NCBI RefSeq assembly: GCF_004116955.1
Contig: NZ_CP026362.1
Location: 2,265,677-2,329,676 of the forward strand
Reading direction: 5' to 3'
Source of the DNA: Bacillus vallismortis
Lineage (GTDB): Bacteria > Bacillota > Bacilli > Bacillales > Bacillaceae
Length of the DNA: 64,000 nt
Below are positions 1 to 7,880 of this stretch, piece after piece (within the stretch, counting starts at the first letter, position 1; the number at the start of each line of letters is the position of its first letter). Under the pieces are notes generated by a model. It saw only the letters and a program-made list of their open reading frames with translations, was not told where the DNA came from and searched no databases. The position numbers and the translations under genes are program-made.

Positions 1-59
1 CGGAGCTAGTTGACAGAACATCCCCTAACAGAGACAAAAAGCATCATCACAATGGATAA
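1..59 (+). CDS. cotY: Spore crust protein CotY, 3' end only
   Basis: Only the last 18 codons are in the window. The frame starting at base 3 is open to a TAA at 57-59 and ends in a basic, histidine-rich tail (KKHHHNG), which matches my memory of the CotY C-terminus. CotY is a cysteine-rich protein of the outermost spore layer (crust) that assembles into sheets and works with CotZ, encoded directly downstream on the same strand. Identification rests on the tail sequence plus its position before cotZ. Confidence 0.75.
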   Translation, partial: ELVDRTSPNRDKKHHHNG

Positions 60-111
60 ACACTTGTAAAGAGGAATCCCCTTCCAAACTCTATTACAGG
101 TGCAAATCATT

Positions 112-137
112 CAGCTGCCTCCGGCGTGAGGCAGCTG
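112..137 (+). terminator. Perfect 10-bp hairpin between cotY and cotZ
   Basis: CAGCTGCCTC and GAGGCAGCTG flank a 6-nt loop. No T-run follows, so it is more likely an attenuator, processing site or mRNA stabiliser that lowers cotZ relative to cotY than a full terminator. The role is inferred from position. Confidence 0.55.
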
Positions 138-189
138 ACTCTCCATCATTTCGCCAGTCTCAAGAAATTTATAAGGCAGGAGGGATAAT

Positions 190-633
190 ATGAGCCAGAA
201 AACATCAAGCTGCGTGCGTGAAGCTGTAGAAAATATTGAAGATCTGCAAAACGCTGTTGAAGAGGACTGCCCGACAAGCTGCCATTCAAAGCTTTTATCA
301 CCAACCCATTCGTTGGGCGATACAGTGCCTTTCGTGCTGTTTACATCAAAATCAAATCCTCTGGTCGCTTTCGGAAATGTTGGCGAACTGGAAAACGGAC
401 CTTGCTTTAATACTGTATTTTTCAGAGTGGAAAAAGTTCATGGCAGCTGTGCGACACTGTCATTATTAATCGCATTTGACGAACACAAACACATTTTGGA
501 CTTCACCGATAAAGATACGGTTTGTGAAGTGTTCCGACTTGAAAAAACGAACTACTGCATTGAGGTGGACTTAGACTGCTTCTGCGCAATCAATTGCTTA
601 AATCCTCGACTAATTAATCGCACGCACCATTAA
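190..633 (+). CDS. cotZ: Spore crust protein CotZ
   Basis: 147 aa, close to the CotZ length known from B. subtilis. CotZ is a morphogenetic protein of the spore crust, needed to assemble CotX/Y/V/W on the outside of the coat in the mother cell late in sporulation. The sequence is cysteine-rich, with Cys near the N-terminus (SSCVRE, DCPTSC), in GPCFNT and in the C-terminal DLDCFCAINCL block, which agrees with disulfide-linked crust sheets. The ATG follows AGGAGGG at good spacing. It lies 130 bp after cotY on the same strand and converges on cotO across a double hairpin. Confidence 0.93.
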   Translation: MSQKTSSCVREAVENIEDLQNAVEEDCPTSCHSKLLSPTHSLGDTVPFVLFTSKSNPLVAFGNVGELENGPCFNTVFFRVEKVHGSCATLSLLIAFDEHKHILDFTDKDTVCEVFRLEKTNYCIEVDLDCFCAINCLNPRLINRTHH

Positions 634-643
634 TGAAAGACTG

Positions 644-716
644 AAAAGCTTGCAGCTCTGCAGGCTTTTCTCTATGAAAATAAGCTGCCGGGAACATCTG
701 CCGGGCAGCTTTTTTC
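644..716 (+). terminator. Two hairpins ending cotZ and cotO
   Basis: The first hairpin (644-669, AAAAGC...GGCTTTT arms) is symmetrical and could serve both strands. The second (683-710, AGCTGCC...GGGCAGCT) is followed by six T in the plus direction, a standard intrinsic terminator for cotZ. Confidence 0.8.
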
Positions 717-723
717 GTTTCCA

Positions 724-1407
724 TTAAAAACCGAGCGGGTGCAAGGAGGTGATTTCATCAATCGCCAGTTCAGTCGGCGCGCCGTTTCCAGTCGTGCGGA
801 GCAGGACGGAATCATTTCTTCTACCGACAATCACGCCTCTGTACGTTCTTCCGTTGGCTTCAATCAAACAAAGCGCTCTCGGCATGTTATGGGGCAGCTT
901 TGTTAAAAAATCAATTTTTTCGTGGATCGTCATCTTGCTCATCGGTTTTTTCACTTTTCTTGCCGGCGGTGCTTTTTCCTCCGCTTTGGCAGCATTATGG
1001 ACAGCCTCCGGTTCTTTTTCAGGCTTCCGGGCCTCAAGTTCAAGTGCAGGCTCTTCCTTTTTTTCAGCTTTAGGAGGCTCGTGTTCAACGGTTTTTTCAA
1101 CGGCTTGCGGCTCTGCTTTCTGTTCCTGCTGGTTCTTTTTATTCTCTGGCGCTCTCACCTCTTGTATTTGCTGGCTCACTGGCTCAGCAGCAGGCTTTTC
1201 CTCTGCTTGTTTGATATCCGTTGGCACGGCTTCCTCCTGCTGTTTCTCATGGTAGGCAGGCTTTTCCTCTGCTTTTGGCGGATCGGGTTTGTCGGTCTTT
1301 TTTTTGATGACGATCTCCTGCATGGATGACCTTGTTGTTTCTGCGTAATCCGGCTGAACAATATACATGAGCGGTTTTTTATCCGCGTTTCGTTTCTTAT
1401 TAGACAT
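724..1407 (-). CDS. cotO: Spore outer-coat assembly protein CotO
   Basis: 227 aa. CotO (formerly YjbX) is a CotE-dependent coat protein that helps assemble the outer coat and connect it to the crust. The N-terminus (MSNKKRNADKKPLMYIVQ) and the compact C-terminal domain are separated by a long, charged, low-complexity middle rich in repeated K-A-E-E-K-P-A and EPEA units, probably disordered. GGAGGG runs directly into an upstream ATG at 1413, so the second ATG (1407), seven bases beyond the GGAGG core, is the workable start. It faces cotZ, with fabI upstream on the same strand. Confidence 0.9.
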   Translation of the reverse strand: MSNKKRNADKKPLMYIVQPDYAETTRSSMQEIVIKKKTDKPDPPKAEEKPAYHEKQQEEAVPTDIKQAEEKPAAEPVSQQIQEVRAPENKKNQQEQKAEPQAVEKTVEHEPPKAEKKEEPALELEARKPEKEPEAVHNAAKAEEKAPPARKVKKPMSKMTIHEKIDFLTKLPHNMPRALCLIEANGRTYRGVIVGRRNDSVLLRTTGNGAPTELAIDEITSLHPLGF

Positions 1408-1470
1408 CTTCATCCCTCCGATTGTGTCATATTCTATCTATATGACAGAAAGCTGAAAATCAGAAGAAAT

Positions 1471-1499
1471 AAAAAAGCAATCCCTGTTTGGGATTGCTT
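1471..1499 (-). terminator. fabI terminator
   Basis: AAGCAATCC...GGATTGCTT stem followed, on the minus strand, by six T. It lies 15 bp past the fabI stop and separates fabI from cotO. Confidence 0.85.
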
Positions 1500-1513
1500 G
1501 CCATGATCCTGCC

Positions 1514-2290
1514 TTAGCGGGCAGTGATATGGAAACCTGAATCAACGTGAAGATTTTCACCTGTAATGCCTCGGGACATATCGCTGAATAAGAACGCAGC
1601 TGTATCGCCTACTTCTTCAGGTGTTGTCGTGCGGCGAAGCGGCGCACGCTCTTCGATGTCTTTTAAGATCGAGTTGAAATCGCTGATGCCTTTAGCAGAC
1701 AATGTTCTGATCGGGCCTGCGGAAATGCTGTTGACGCGGATATTTTCTTTTCCTAAGTCGGCAGCTAAATATTTCACACTTGCATCAAGAGAAGCTTTCG
1801 CTACACCCATGACGTTGTAGTTTGGCATCACAAGCTCTCCGCCAAGGTAAGTCAAAGTGACAATGCTTCCGCCTTCAGTCATCATCGGACGAGCCGCTTT
1901 GACAACAGCTGTCAGAGAGTATGAGCTGATGTTATGAGCCAAAAGGAAACCGTCACGATTTGTGTTTAAGTATTCGCCGACAAGCTCTTCTTTGTTGGCA
2001 AACGCGATACAATGCGCGATACCGTGGACCACACCGACCTGCTCCTTAATGCTTGCGAAGCAAGTTTCGATTTCCGCGTCGTTTGTGACGTCGCAAGGAA
2101 GAATAATGGAGTCATTGCGTTCTAATGTTCCGGCAAGCTCTTGAACTGATTTCTCCAGGCGTTCTCCTGCGTATGTGAAAATCAAGCGTGCTCCCGCTTC
2201 ATGCAGAGAGCGCGCAATTCCCCATGCGATACTGCGTTTGTTGGCAACTCCCATCACGACAATGTTGCGGCCTTCAAGTGAAACATTCAT
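1514..2290 (-). CDS. fabI: Enoyl-[acyl-carrier-protein] reductase FabI
   Basis: 258 aa, the usual FabI length. It performs the last reduction of each fatty-acid elongation cycle, reducing trans-2-enoyl-ACP with NAD(P)H in the cytoplasm. It is an atypical short-chain dehydrogenase: the N-terminal Rossmann segment VVMGVANKRSIAWGIA binds the cofactor, and YNVMGVAKAS supplies the Tyr-x6-Lys catalytic pair. The C-terminus has the family HVDSGFH ending. A FapR box lies just upstream, linking it to malonyl-CoA control together with the fabHA-fabF operon near 41 kb. FabI is the triclosan target; B. subtilis also has FabL elsewhere. Confidence 0.96.
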   Translation of the reverse strand: MNVSLEGRNIVVMGVANKRSIAWGIARSLHEAGARLIFTYAGERLEKSVQELAGTLERNDSIILPCDVTNDAEIETCFASIKEQVGVVHGIAHCIAFANKEELVGEYLNTNRDGFLLAHNISSYSLTAVVKAARPMMTEGGSIVTLTYLGGELVMPNYNVMGVAKASLDASVKYLAADLGKENIRVNSISAGPIRTLSAKGISDFNSILKDIEERAPLRRTTTPEEVGDTAAFLFSDMSRGITGENLHVDSGFHITAR

Positions 2291-2326
2291 ATGTATAAAG
2301 CCTCCTATATTTTATAAAGACATAGT

Positions 2327-2345
2327 ATTAGTACCTGATCTTAAT
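2327..2345 (-). promoter_or_regulatory. FapR operator upstream of fabI
   Basis: ATTAGTACCTGATCTTAAT is a near match to the FapR palindrome (ATTAGTACCTGATACTAAT). FapR represses membrane-lipid synthesis genes and is released by malonyl-CoA. The same motif occurs upstream of fabHA at 41910-41928. Confidence 0.88.
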
Positions 2346-2402
2346 TCTTATCATATCATAACCTTGTCCAGATGAAAAGCGCATACAACGACAAACATGA
2401 AA

Positions 2403-2427
2403 GAGACCACCATCAGCTGGTGATCTC
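2403..2427 (-). terminator. Likely end of the thiamine operon
   Basis: GAGACCACCA...TGGTGATCTC hairpin overlapping the thiD stop. On the minus strand only a weak T stretch follows (TTTCATG), so termination may be incomplete. Confidence 0.5.
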
Positions 2428-3240
2428 ATTGGCTTGTTTTAAGCTGTTTCGTTTAAAGGCGAAATGGTTTGTCGGTCCGTGGCCCGATCCGATGCCAAGC
2501 GTATGTTCCACCGCTTCGCGGACAAAGTTGGCCGCAACCTCGAAAGCCTGATGGATGCTGTCTCCTTTAGCGGTTTGAGCTGTTAATGCCGTAGCAAAGG
2601 TGCAGCCTGTGCCATGCGTATGTTTCGTATCGATATAAGGATGGCTAATTTGCATAAACATGCTCCCATCGAAAAGAAGGTCAGTAATGTGATTGTCCTC
2701 AGGCTGGTGCCCGCCTTTGATAATCACGTTCTGCGCCCCCATCTCGACGAGCTGCTCCGCTGCTTTTTTCCGGTCATCCAGTGAGCGGATTGTCATTCCA
2801 GTCAGCGTTTCTGCTTCCGGCACATTCGGCGTAATCGTGTAGCTTCTCGGAATGAGCAGCTCTTTTAAGGTGGCAACTGATTCATCATGCAGCAAGGATG
2901 CACCGCCCTTTGCAATCATAACTGGATCAACAATCACACGGTTAAACCCGTACTCGTCAATTTTTCTCGCCACTTCTTCAATCATTTCCGCATTCCAGAG
3001 CATTCCCGTTTTTACGGCGTCTGGTCTCAAATCTTCGGCAACAGCGTCAATTTGCTGGCTCAGCGCCTCCACAGTCAGCGGATACACCCCATGCACGCCA
3101 AGCGTATTTTGAGCGGTTACCGCCGTAATGGCAGACATGCCGAAAACATCAAGCTCCTGAAAGGTTTTAATATCGGCCTGTATCCCTGCGCCGCCGCCTG
3201 AATCAGAGCCGGCGATTGTCATTGCTTTATAAATCGTCAT
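2413..3240 (-). CDS. thiD: Hydroxymethylpyrimidine/phosphomethylpyrimidine kinase ThiD
   Basis: 275 aa from the chosen start. ThiD phosphorylates HMP to HMP-P and then to HMP-PP, the pyrimidine precursor joined to the thiazole by ThiE. Ribokinase-fold features are visible: TIAGSDSGGGAGIQAD at the N-terminus, VDPVMIAKGG in the middle and the HGTGCTFATAL anion-hole/catalytic motif near the C-terminus. The frame is open further upstream to 3315, but AAGGAG precedes the ATG at 3240 and the family consensus begins there. It is the last gene of the thiamine operon, 19 bp after thiF. Confidence 0.94.
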   Translation of the reverse strand: MTIYKAMTIAGSDSGGGAGIQADIKTFQELDVFGMSAITAVTAQNTLGVHGVYPLTVEALSQQIDAVAEDLRPDAVKTGMLWNAEMIEEVARKIDEYGFNRVIVDPVMIAKGGASLLHDESVATLKELLIPRSYTITPNVPEAETLTGMTIRSLDDRKKAAEQLVEMGAQNVIIKGGHQPEDNHITDLLFDGSMFMQISHPYIDTKHTHGTGCTFATALTAQTAKGDSIHQAFEVAANFVREAVEHTLGIGSGHGPTNHFAFKRNSLKQANEITS

Positions 3241-3259
3241 TACACTACACTCCTTAAAA

Positions 3260-4270
3260 TTACCCGATCCATTTATGATAAATGGATTTTGCCCGGGCAA
3301 TATCATTCGTTCCATGGATCAATGCTCTGCCGTCCCGGAACAGCACCATTTTCATATCATCCGAGCGGCAGGAAATTAAATACGGGTTCGCGGCTACATG
3401 AAGCCCTGCTTGCTTCAGCTGGCCGGCCAGCACTTCAAGATCCGCTTCTTTTGTGAAGGATGATCTGATTTGCACCGTGTTCCTGCCGCACAATACAGCC
3501 GCTTTTGTTTGGTTCTCATATGACAAAAACGGAAATTCCTTTGTGCCACAGCTTGGGCATGCGTCATGTTTGAGGCCTGCCACTCTCACCTCTGACCGTT
3601 CGTTTTTCCACAAGTCAAAAGAGCGCAGCAGTGGCTCGCACTCCTCTCCTGTCAGCAGCTTCAGGGCGTCTGTCACCTGAAAGACCGCTACCTGCATAAC
3701 AGCCGGGCTGATGATGCCGGCTGTGTCACATGTCGCTCCGCCAATCGGAAGTGTATCAAGCAAGCAATGCAGGCAGGGGGTCGATCCCGGCACTACGGTA
3801 AAGGTAAGACCGTAGCTCCCTACACAGGCACCGTAAAGAAAAGGAATGCCTTCTTTTACCGCAGCGTCATTTACGATCAGGCGGGTTTCAAAATTATCGG
3901 CCGCATCCACTATGATGGAAGCATCCTTAATCAGCTCGAAGATATTTTCAGCTGTCACATCCATGACAAGGCCCGTCACATCAACATCGCTGTTAATCGA
4001 ACGGAGGCGATGCTCAGCAGCGGCCGCTTTCGGCATTTCTTTTTTGACATCATCTTCTGTATACAGCTGCTGGCGCTGCAGGTTGCTCCATTCCACATAA
4101 TCTCTGTCGGCAATCTTCACAGAGCCGACACCCGCTCTGACCAGCATTTCAGCACTCGCTGTTCCAAGCGCGCCGGCGCCGATAATCACGGCGCGCGATT
4201 CTTTCAATTTCTTCTGGCCGGCTGGGCCGATCGGAGCAAACAGCTCCTGTCTGGAGTACCTGTCCGTCAT
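3260..4270 (-). CDS. thiF: Sulfur-carrier adenylyltransferase ThiF
   Basis: 336 aa, E1-like fold. It adenylates the C-terminal Gly-Gly of ThiS so that sulfur can be loaded for thiazole synthesis. The nucleotide-binding [16 protein letters not shown] lies near residue 30, followed by the [13 protein letters not shown] signature. Zinc-binding cysteine pairs CLHC (about residue 168) and CPSC (about residue 240) are both present. The C-terminal extension of about 90 aa resembles that of Bacillus ThiF/MoeB proteins. It overlaps thiG by 4 bp, so the two are translationally coupled. Confidence 0.94.
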   Translation of the reverse strand: MTDRYSRQELFAPIGPAGQKKLKESRAVIIGAGALGTASAEMLVRAGVGSVKIADRDYVEWSNLQRQQLYTEDDVKKEMPKAAAAEHRLRSINSDVDVTGLVMDVTAENIFELIKDASIIVDAADNFETRLIVNDAAVKEGIPFLYGACVGSYGLTFTVVPGSTPCLHCLLDTLPIGGATCDTAGIISPAVMQVAVFQVTDALKLLTGEECEPLLRSFDLWKNERSEVRVAGLKHDACPSCGTKEFPFLSYENQTKAAVLCGRNTVQIRSSFTKEADLEVLAGQLKQAGLHVAANPYLISCRSDDMKMVLFRDGRALIHGTNDIARAKSIYHKWIG

Positions 4271-5037
4271 ACAGGAAGACCTTCTCCCGGACTGCTTGCC
4301 GTTCCGTATTGCTTAAGCGGAATGCGTCCCGCCTCATAAGAAAGGCGTCCCGCTTCCACCGCGAGCTTCATCGCACGCGCCATTTTCACAGGATCATTCG
4401 CGCCAGATACAGCCGTATTGAGGAGTACGCCGTCCGCTCCAAGCTCCATTGCGTATGCCGCGTCTTTAGGCGATCCGATGCCGGCGTCCACAATGACCGG
4501 CACTTTTGCTTGTTCAATAATAAATGACAGATTCAAAGGATTTAAGATTCCTTGTCCAGAGCCGATCGGAGATGCACCAGGCATGATGGCATGAACGCCA
4601 AGCTCTTCCAGCTTTCTTGCGAGCACAACATCATCTGATGTGTACGGGAGCACGATAAACCCTTCTTCAAGAAGCTGTTCGGACGCTTTTAATGTCTCAA
4701 CAGGATCAGGCAGCAAGGAACGTCCGCACCCGATGACTTCCACTTTAATCATGTCACAAAGTCCTGACGCTTTCGCCAGCCTCGCGATCCGTACCGCTTC
4801 TTCAGCGGTGCTGGCGCCCGCTGTATTCGGCAGAAGCGTATATTTGGATAAATCAAGCTGTTCCAGAAAATTAGGCTGAGACGCTTCAAAGATGTTCATT
4901 CTCCGCACAGCAAATGTTAAAATATCAGACTCGGAAACGGCCACCGCTTCCTTTTGGATGTCAAACGATGGGTATTTCCCCGTCCCCAGCAACAATCTTG
5001 ATTGAAATGATTTCCCGCCAATGGTTAACATGCTCAT
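4267..5037 (-). CDS. thiG: Thiazole synthase ThiG
   Basis: 256 aa, full length. It condenses deoxyxylulose phosphate, dehydroglycine and ThiS-thiocarboxylate into the thiazole phosphate moiety. It has the TIM-barrel family pattern: [11 protein letters not shown] at the start, [24 protein letters not shown] and the phosphate-binding [12 protein letters not shown] and GVLLNTAV segments near the C-terminus. It overlaps both neighbours (thiS upstream, thiF downstream) by 4 bp, consistent with the ThiG-ThiS-ThiF partnership. Confidence 0.96.
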   Translation of the reverse strand: MSMLTIGGKSFQSRLLLGTGKYPSFDIQKEAVAVSESDILTFAVRRMNIFEASQPNFLEQLDLSKYTLLPNTAGASTAEEAVRIARLAKASGLCDMIKVEVIGCGRSLLPDPVETLKASEQLLEEGFIVLPYTSDDVVLARKLEELGVHAIMPGASPIGSGQGILNPLNLSFIIEQAKVPVIVDAGIGSPKDAAYAMELGADGVLLNTAVSGANDPVKMARAMKLAVEAGRLSYEAGRIPLKQYGTASSPGEGLPV

Positions 5038-5234
5038 CCGCCTCCTACAAAATGGACAATTTCAATGACATCGCGATCACAAAGCTCAACTTCGTGATAA
5101 TGTTCTTTGCCGATAATTTCTTTATTTCTTTCAACGATAACGATTTTATTTTCAAGCTGATAGAACGCCAGCAGGTCTTGAATTGTACCTTTGTCTTTTT
5201 CCCACTTCACGTCTTTACCGTTCAGCTGTAGCAT
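5034..5234 (-). CDS. thiS: Sulfur carrier protein ThiS
   Basis: 66 aa, ubiquitin-like. It carries sulfur as a C-terminal thiocarboxylate from ThiF to ThiG; the essential Gly-Gly end is present (HFVGGG). Two ATGs sit side by side (5237 and 5234). The second overlaps the thiO stop by one base and gives the family length; AAGGAGG lies about 10-13 bases upstream. Either start changes the product by one Met only. Confidence 0.93.
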   Translation of the reverse strand: MLQLNGKDVKWEKDKGTIQDLLAFYQLENKIVIVERNKEIIGKEHYHEVELCDRDVIEIVHFVGGG

Positions 5235-6343
5235 CATATCTGAACCGCCTCCTTGCGATCAATTCGGAATGCGTGCAGCCAGTCTGGATTGACCTCCTTA
5301 TTCATGATGAGATCACTGACCAAAGCGCCGGTTGCCGGAGCAAGCAGAATCCCATTTCTGAAATGGCCCGCCGCAAATACAATACGGCTGTCCTCAGGGT
5401 GTCTGCCGATGTACGGTTTTCCGTCCTTTGTTCCCGGACGCAATCCAGCCCAAAAACGATCCACCTTCATATTCTGAATGGCCGGCAGCATCGTTTTTGC
5501 TTTTTTCATAACCGATTCCAGCCCGCCAAGATCCGGTGTTTCACTCCAATCACCCGGCTTCATTGTCGCGCCGACAACCAGTCTGCCACTTTTTCTCGGT
5601 ACGATATAGCAATGGTCATGGTAAAGTGTTTTTGTCAGCGGTATCTCATCATTCCAAACAGACAGGCACTCCCCTTTTACAGGGAAAAATGAGTGATTCA
5701 GCCCAAGCTGCCTAAAAAACATTCCGCTCCACACCCCGCTGGCAACCGCGACATGATCCGCCCATACATAGCCATTCGGCGTTTCGATGGACAGCGCTTC
5801 ACCGCCACGTTCCACATTGAGGACGGGCGTATGCTCAAAAATCTCAGCCCCAAGCGCTTTTGCCGCTTTCACATATGCCTTGCAAACAAAATAAGGCTCA
5901 ACATGCACATCATCTTGAATAAAGGCTGCCCCGAAAATGTCACCTGACGTATAAGGCTCTTTTTCTAAAACTTCTTCTTTTGTATGCCAGCTGACAGAAT
6001 CCAAGCCATCCATCTTCCTCAGCCGCAGCATGTCTTCTTCAGAAAACGCAAGCTTAAACATCCCGCCGTTATGCTGCATGATATCAATACCCGATATGGT
6101 GTAAAGCTCTTCCCCAAGACCTTTGTACAGACGCTGGCTGTGCATGGCGAAATCAAAAAACGCGTCACGTTCCTCGCATTCGGCATGGGCGCCCAGCATT
6201 CCGGCAGCAGCGCTTGTTGTTCTGCCGCCCATTGTCCCGCTTTCAAACAAGGCGATTGTTTTGTTTTCCTTTGCTAAATGATAAGCAATCGCGGAACCGA
6301 TAATCCCGCCTCCAATGACAATTGCATCATAATGCCTTTTCAT
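5234..6343 (-). CDS. thiO: Glycine oxidase ThiO
   Basis: 369 aa FAD flavoprotein of the D-amino-acid oxidase family (also named goxB). It oxidises glycine to iminoglycine/dehydroglycine for thiazole formation in aerobic Bacillus. The N-terminal dinucleotide-binding [19 protein letters not shown] and the C-terminal FAD-contacting [16 protein letters not shown] are intact. It overlaps tenI upstream by 17 bp and touches thiS downstream, so it belongs to the same operon. Confidence 0.95.
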   Translation of the reverse strand: MKRHYDAIVIGGGIIGSAIAYHLAKENKTIALFESGTMGGRTTSAAAGMLGAHAECEERDAFFDFAMHSQRLYKGLGEELYTISGIDIMQHNGGMFKLAFSEEDMLRLRKMDGLDSVSWHTKEEVLEKEPYTSGDIFGAAFIQDDVHVEPYFVCKAYVKAAKALGAEIFEHTPVLNVERGGEALSIETPNGYVWADHVAVASGVWSGMFFRQLGLNHSFFPVKGECLSVWNDEIPLTKTLYHDHCYIVPRKSGRLVVGATMKPGDWSETPDLGGLESVMKKAKTMLPAIQNMKVDRFWAGLRPGTKDGKPYIGRHPEDSRIVFAAGHFRNGILLAPATGALVSDLIMNKEVNPDWLHAFRIDRKEAVQI

Positions 6344-6944
6344 AGCGCATCTCCTTTAGCGTACGGGAATATTGTCTGGCAGCTCCCAAAGGATCAGCGG
6401 ATGAAAAAATTCCCGACATGACAGCGATCCCGTCTGCCCCCGCTTGTTTTACGCCTCTTAATCTGCCCGGTGCCATCCCGCCAATCGCAATAACCGGGAT
6501 GGACACCCGCTGCTTGATAGTTGACAGCAAAGACAAGCCTCTGCCTTCAAGGCCCTTTTTACAATCCGTTTCAAACACATGGCCGAACAACACACAGTCC
6601 GCATCTTCCTTTTCTGCTTGAATCGCTTCCTCCAGTGAATGCACCGACCGCCCGATATGAAGGTGCGGAAATCTGGCTCTGACCTGCTTCGGTGAAAAGC
6701 TGCTGCTCGGCAGCTGCACACGATGAATCGCTGAAAAAAGCGCAATATCCACTCGTCCGTTCATGACCAATTTCCGCTTATCAACACCGCTTTCAGATAA
6801 AAGCTCAATCAATTTCAAAATGTCAGCCGCAGATTTAGACCGCTCTCGAATGTGTATGCAATCCACTTCATTCTGAATGGCTATGATGACTTCCGCTAAC
6901 ACTTCAACCGGCTTGCAGTCATCAGTTATGGCGTGAAGCTCCAA
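6327..6944 (-). CDS. tenI: Thiazole tautomerase TenI
   Basis: 205 aa, same TIM-barrel family as thiamine-phosphate synthase ThiE. In Bacillus, TenI instead aromatises the thiazole carboxylate tautomer made by ThiG and does not couple pyrimidine with thiazole. IHIRERSKS and [14 protein letters not shown] follow the family pattern. It overlaps tenA by 23 bp, and its position ahead of thiO-S-G-F supports the tautomerase role over that of ThiE. Confidence 0.93.
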   Translation of the reverse strand: MELHAITDDCKPVEVLAEVIIAIQNEVDCIHIRERSKSAADILKLIELLSESGVDKRKLVMNGRVDIALFSAIHRVQLPSSSFSPKQVRARFPHLHIGRSVHSLEEAIQAEKEDADCVLFGHVFETDCKKGLEGRGLSLLSTIKQRVSIPVIAIGGMAPGRLRGVKQAGADGIAVMSGIFSSADPLGAARQYSRTLKEMRYEKAL

Positions 6945-7629
6945 GTTCCTCCACCTCTTTTACGCCGCGGTCGGACCAGCCTTCTTTTCGATTGGCCATC
7001 CCCCAAAATTGATACTCATAAAAGCTTGAAATAACAAAATTCTCTTTCATCTTGGCACGCACTTCCTCCGTGCTGTTTTCCGCCAGCTCATCAAAGCGGT
7101 TGATTTGTTCTTCGACCTGCTGTCTGAACCAGTCACCGCCGTATGTGCTGATCCACTTCTGATAAATCGGATGCCCCGGATCACATGTCAGCAATTTCTC
7201 GCCAACCTCGTAATACAGCCAGTAGCACGGCAGAAGGGCTGCTAAGATCTCAGCAAAATTCCCGCTCAAAACCGAACGGTACATATGGGATGTATATGAG
7301 TACGCCGTTGGAGACGGCTTAAAGGCCTTACGCTCTTCCTCACTGATCTCCAACAGCTCCGCAAACTCGCGGTGAAGCGCCATTTCCGCCTCATATGTAC
7401 CTTGGGCGTGGCTTGCCATCCGTCCCGTTGTATAAAGGTCCTTCGCATAAGCGGCGCCAAACGATTGCACCTTCGCAAAATGCGTTAAATAATAAGAATC
7501 CTGAAGCACGTAGTATTTAAAACGGTCAATCGGAAGCGTTCCATCACCGATTCCCTGAACGAACGGATCGACAAAGCTCCCTTCCCACCATTCTGCGGCT
7601 GCACTGCGGCATTCTTCTGAAAATTTCAC
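6922..7629 (-). CDS. tenA: Aminopyrimidine aminohydrolase (thiaminase II) TenA
   Basis: 235 aa, all-helical TENA/THI-4 fold. It salvages degraded thiamine by hydrolysing aminomethyl-aminopyrimidine to HMP. Family features include [15 protein letters not shown] and [15 protein letters not shown], the latter with the nucleophilic Cys near residue 135. It is the first gene of the thiamine operon, directly downstream of the TPP riboswitch and its terminator. The start is ATG at 7629 with a GGGGGAATG leader. Confidence 0.95.
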   Translation of the reverse strand: MKFSEECRSAAAEWWEGSFVDPFVQGIGDGTLPIDRFKYYVLQDSYYLTHFAKVQSFGAAYAKDLYTTGRMASHAQGTYEAEMALHREFAELLEISEEERKAFKPSPTAYSYTSHMYRSVLSGNFAEILAALLPCYWLYYEVGEKLLTCDPGHPIYQKWISTYGGDWFRQQVEEQINRFDELAENSTEEVRAKMKENFVISSFYEYQFWGMANRKEGWSDRGVKEVEELGASRHN

Positions 7630-7654
7630 ACGTCATTCCCCCTGTCTGATAAAT

Positions 7655-7687
7655 AAAAAAACCACTTTCCCGCAAGGAAAAGTGGTT
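7655..7687 (-). terminator. Riboswitch expression-platform terminator
   Basis: AACCACTTTCC...GGAAAAGTGGTT stem followed on the minus strand by a T-run (A-run 7655-7660 on plus). It lies between the TPP aptamer and tenA. The CCACTT sequence at the aptamer's 3' end could form the competing antiterminator pairing. Confidence 0.85.
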
Positions 7688-7721
7688 TGGAATTGGCATA
7701 GTAAACGAACACAAATACCGC

Positions 7722-7812
7722 TCCACTTCCCTACGCAGGTCTGAACCTGTTCAAGTTATGAGGGTCTAAAAGTCACACTTTTATCTCAGCCCTTATGAAG
7801 GACACCCCTAGT
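7722..7812 (-). promoter_or_regulatory. TPP riboswitch (THI box)
   Basis: On the minus strand this shows the TPP aptamer core: GGGGTGTCC...GGGCTGAGA, then a variable P3 arm (AAAAGTGTGACTTTT), then ACCC...GAACCTG-type sequence (GAACAGGTTCAGACCTGCG), closing with AGGGAAGTGG. Thiamine pyrophosphate binding favours the downstream terminator and switches off the tenA-thiD operon. Confidence 0.95.
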
Positions 7813-7849
7813 GGTTATACAAATACATATTGAATTGTTCTGCATCTCT

Positions 7850-7877
7850 ATATTAACACGAATCCCTATTTGGTCAA
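7850..7877 (-). promoter_or_regulatory. Sigma-A promoter of the thiamine operon
   Basis: Minus-strand TTGACC, 16-bp spacer, TAATAT, placing the transcription start just before the riboswitch. It sits immediately beyond the yjbQ stop codon. Confidence 0.7.
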
Positions 7878-7880
7878 GGT

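Noticed and set aside
749-1329. Plus-strand open frames of 168 and 135 codons opposite cotO
   Set aside because: They are antisense shadows of the low-complexity cotO coding region, with Ser/Phe/Leu-rich nonsense composition and no ribosome site.
1407-1460. A sigma-K promoter for cotO
   Set aside because: A CATATAGATA resembles the sigma-K -10 element but its spacing does not fit CATA-N3-TA and no clear -35 was found.
3767-4339. Plus-strand 190-codon open frame opposite thiF
   Set aside because: Antisense shadow; the minus strand encodes a complete ThiF with all motifs.
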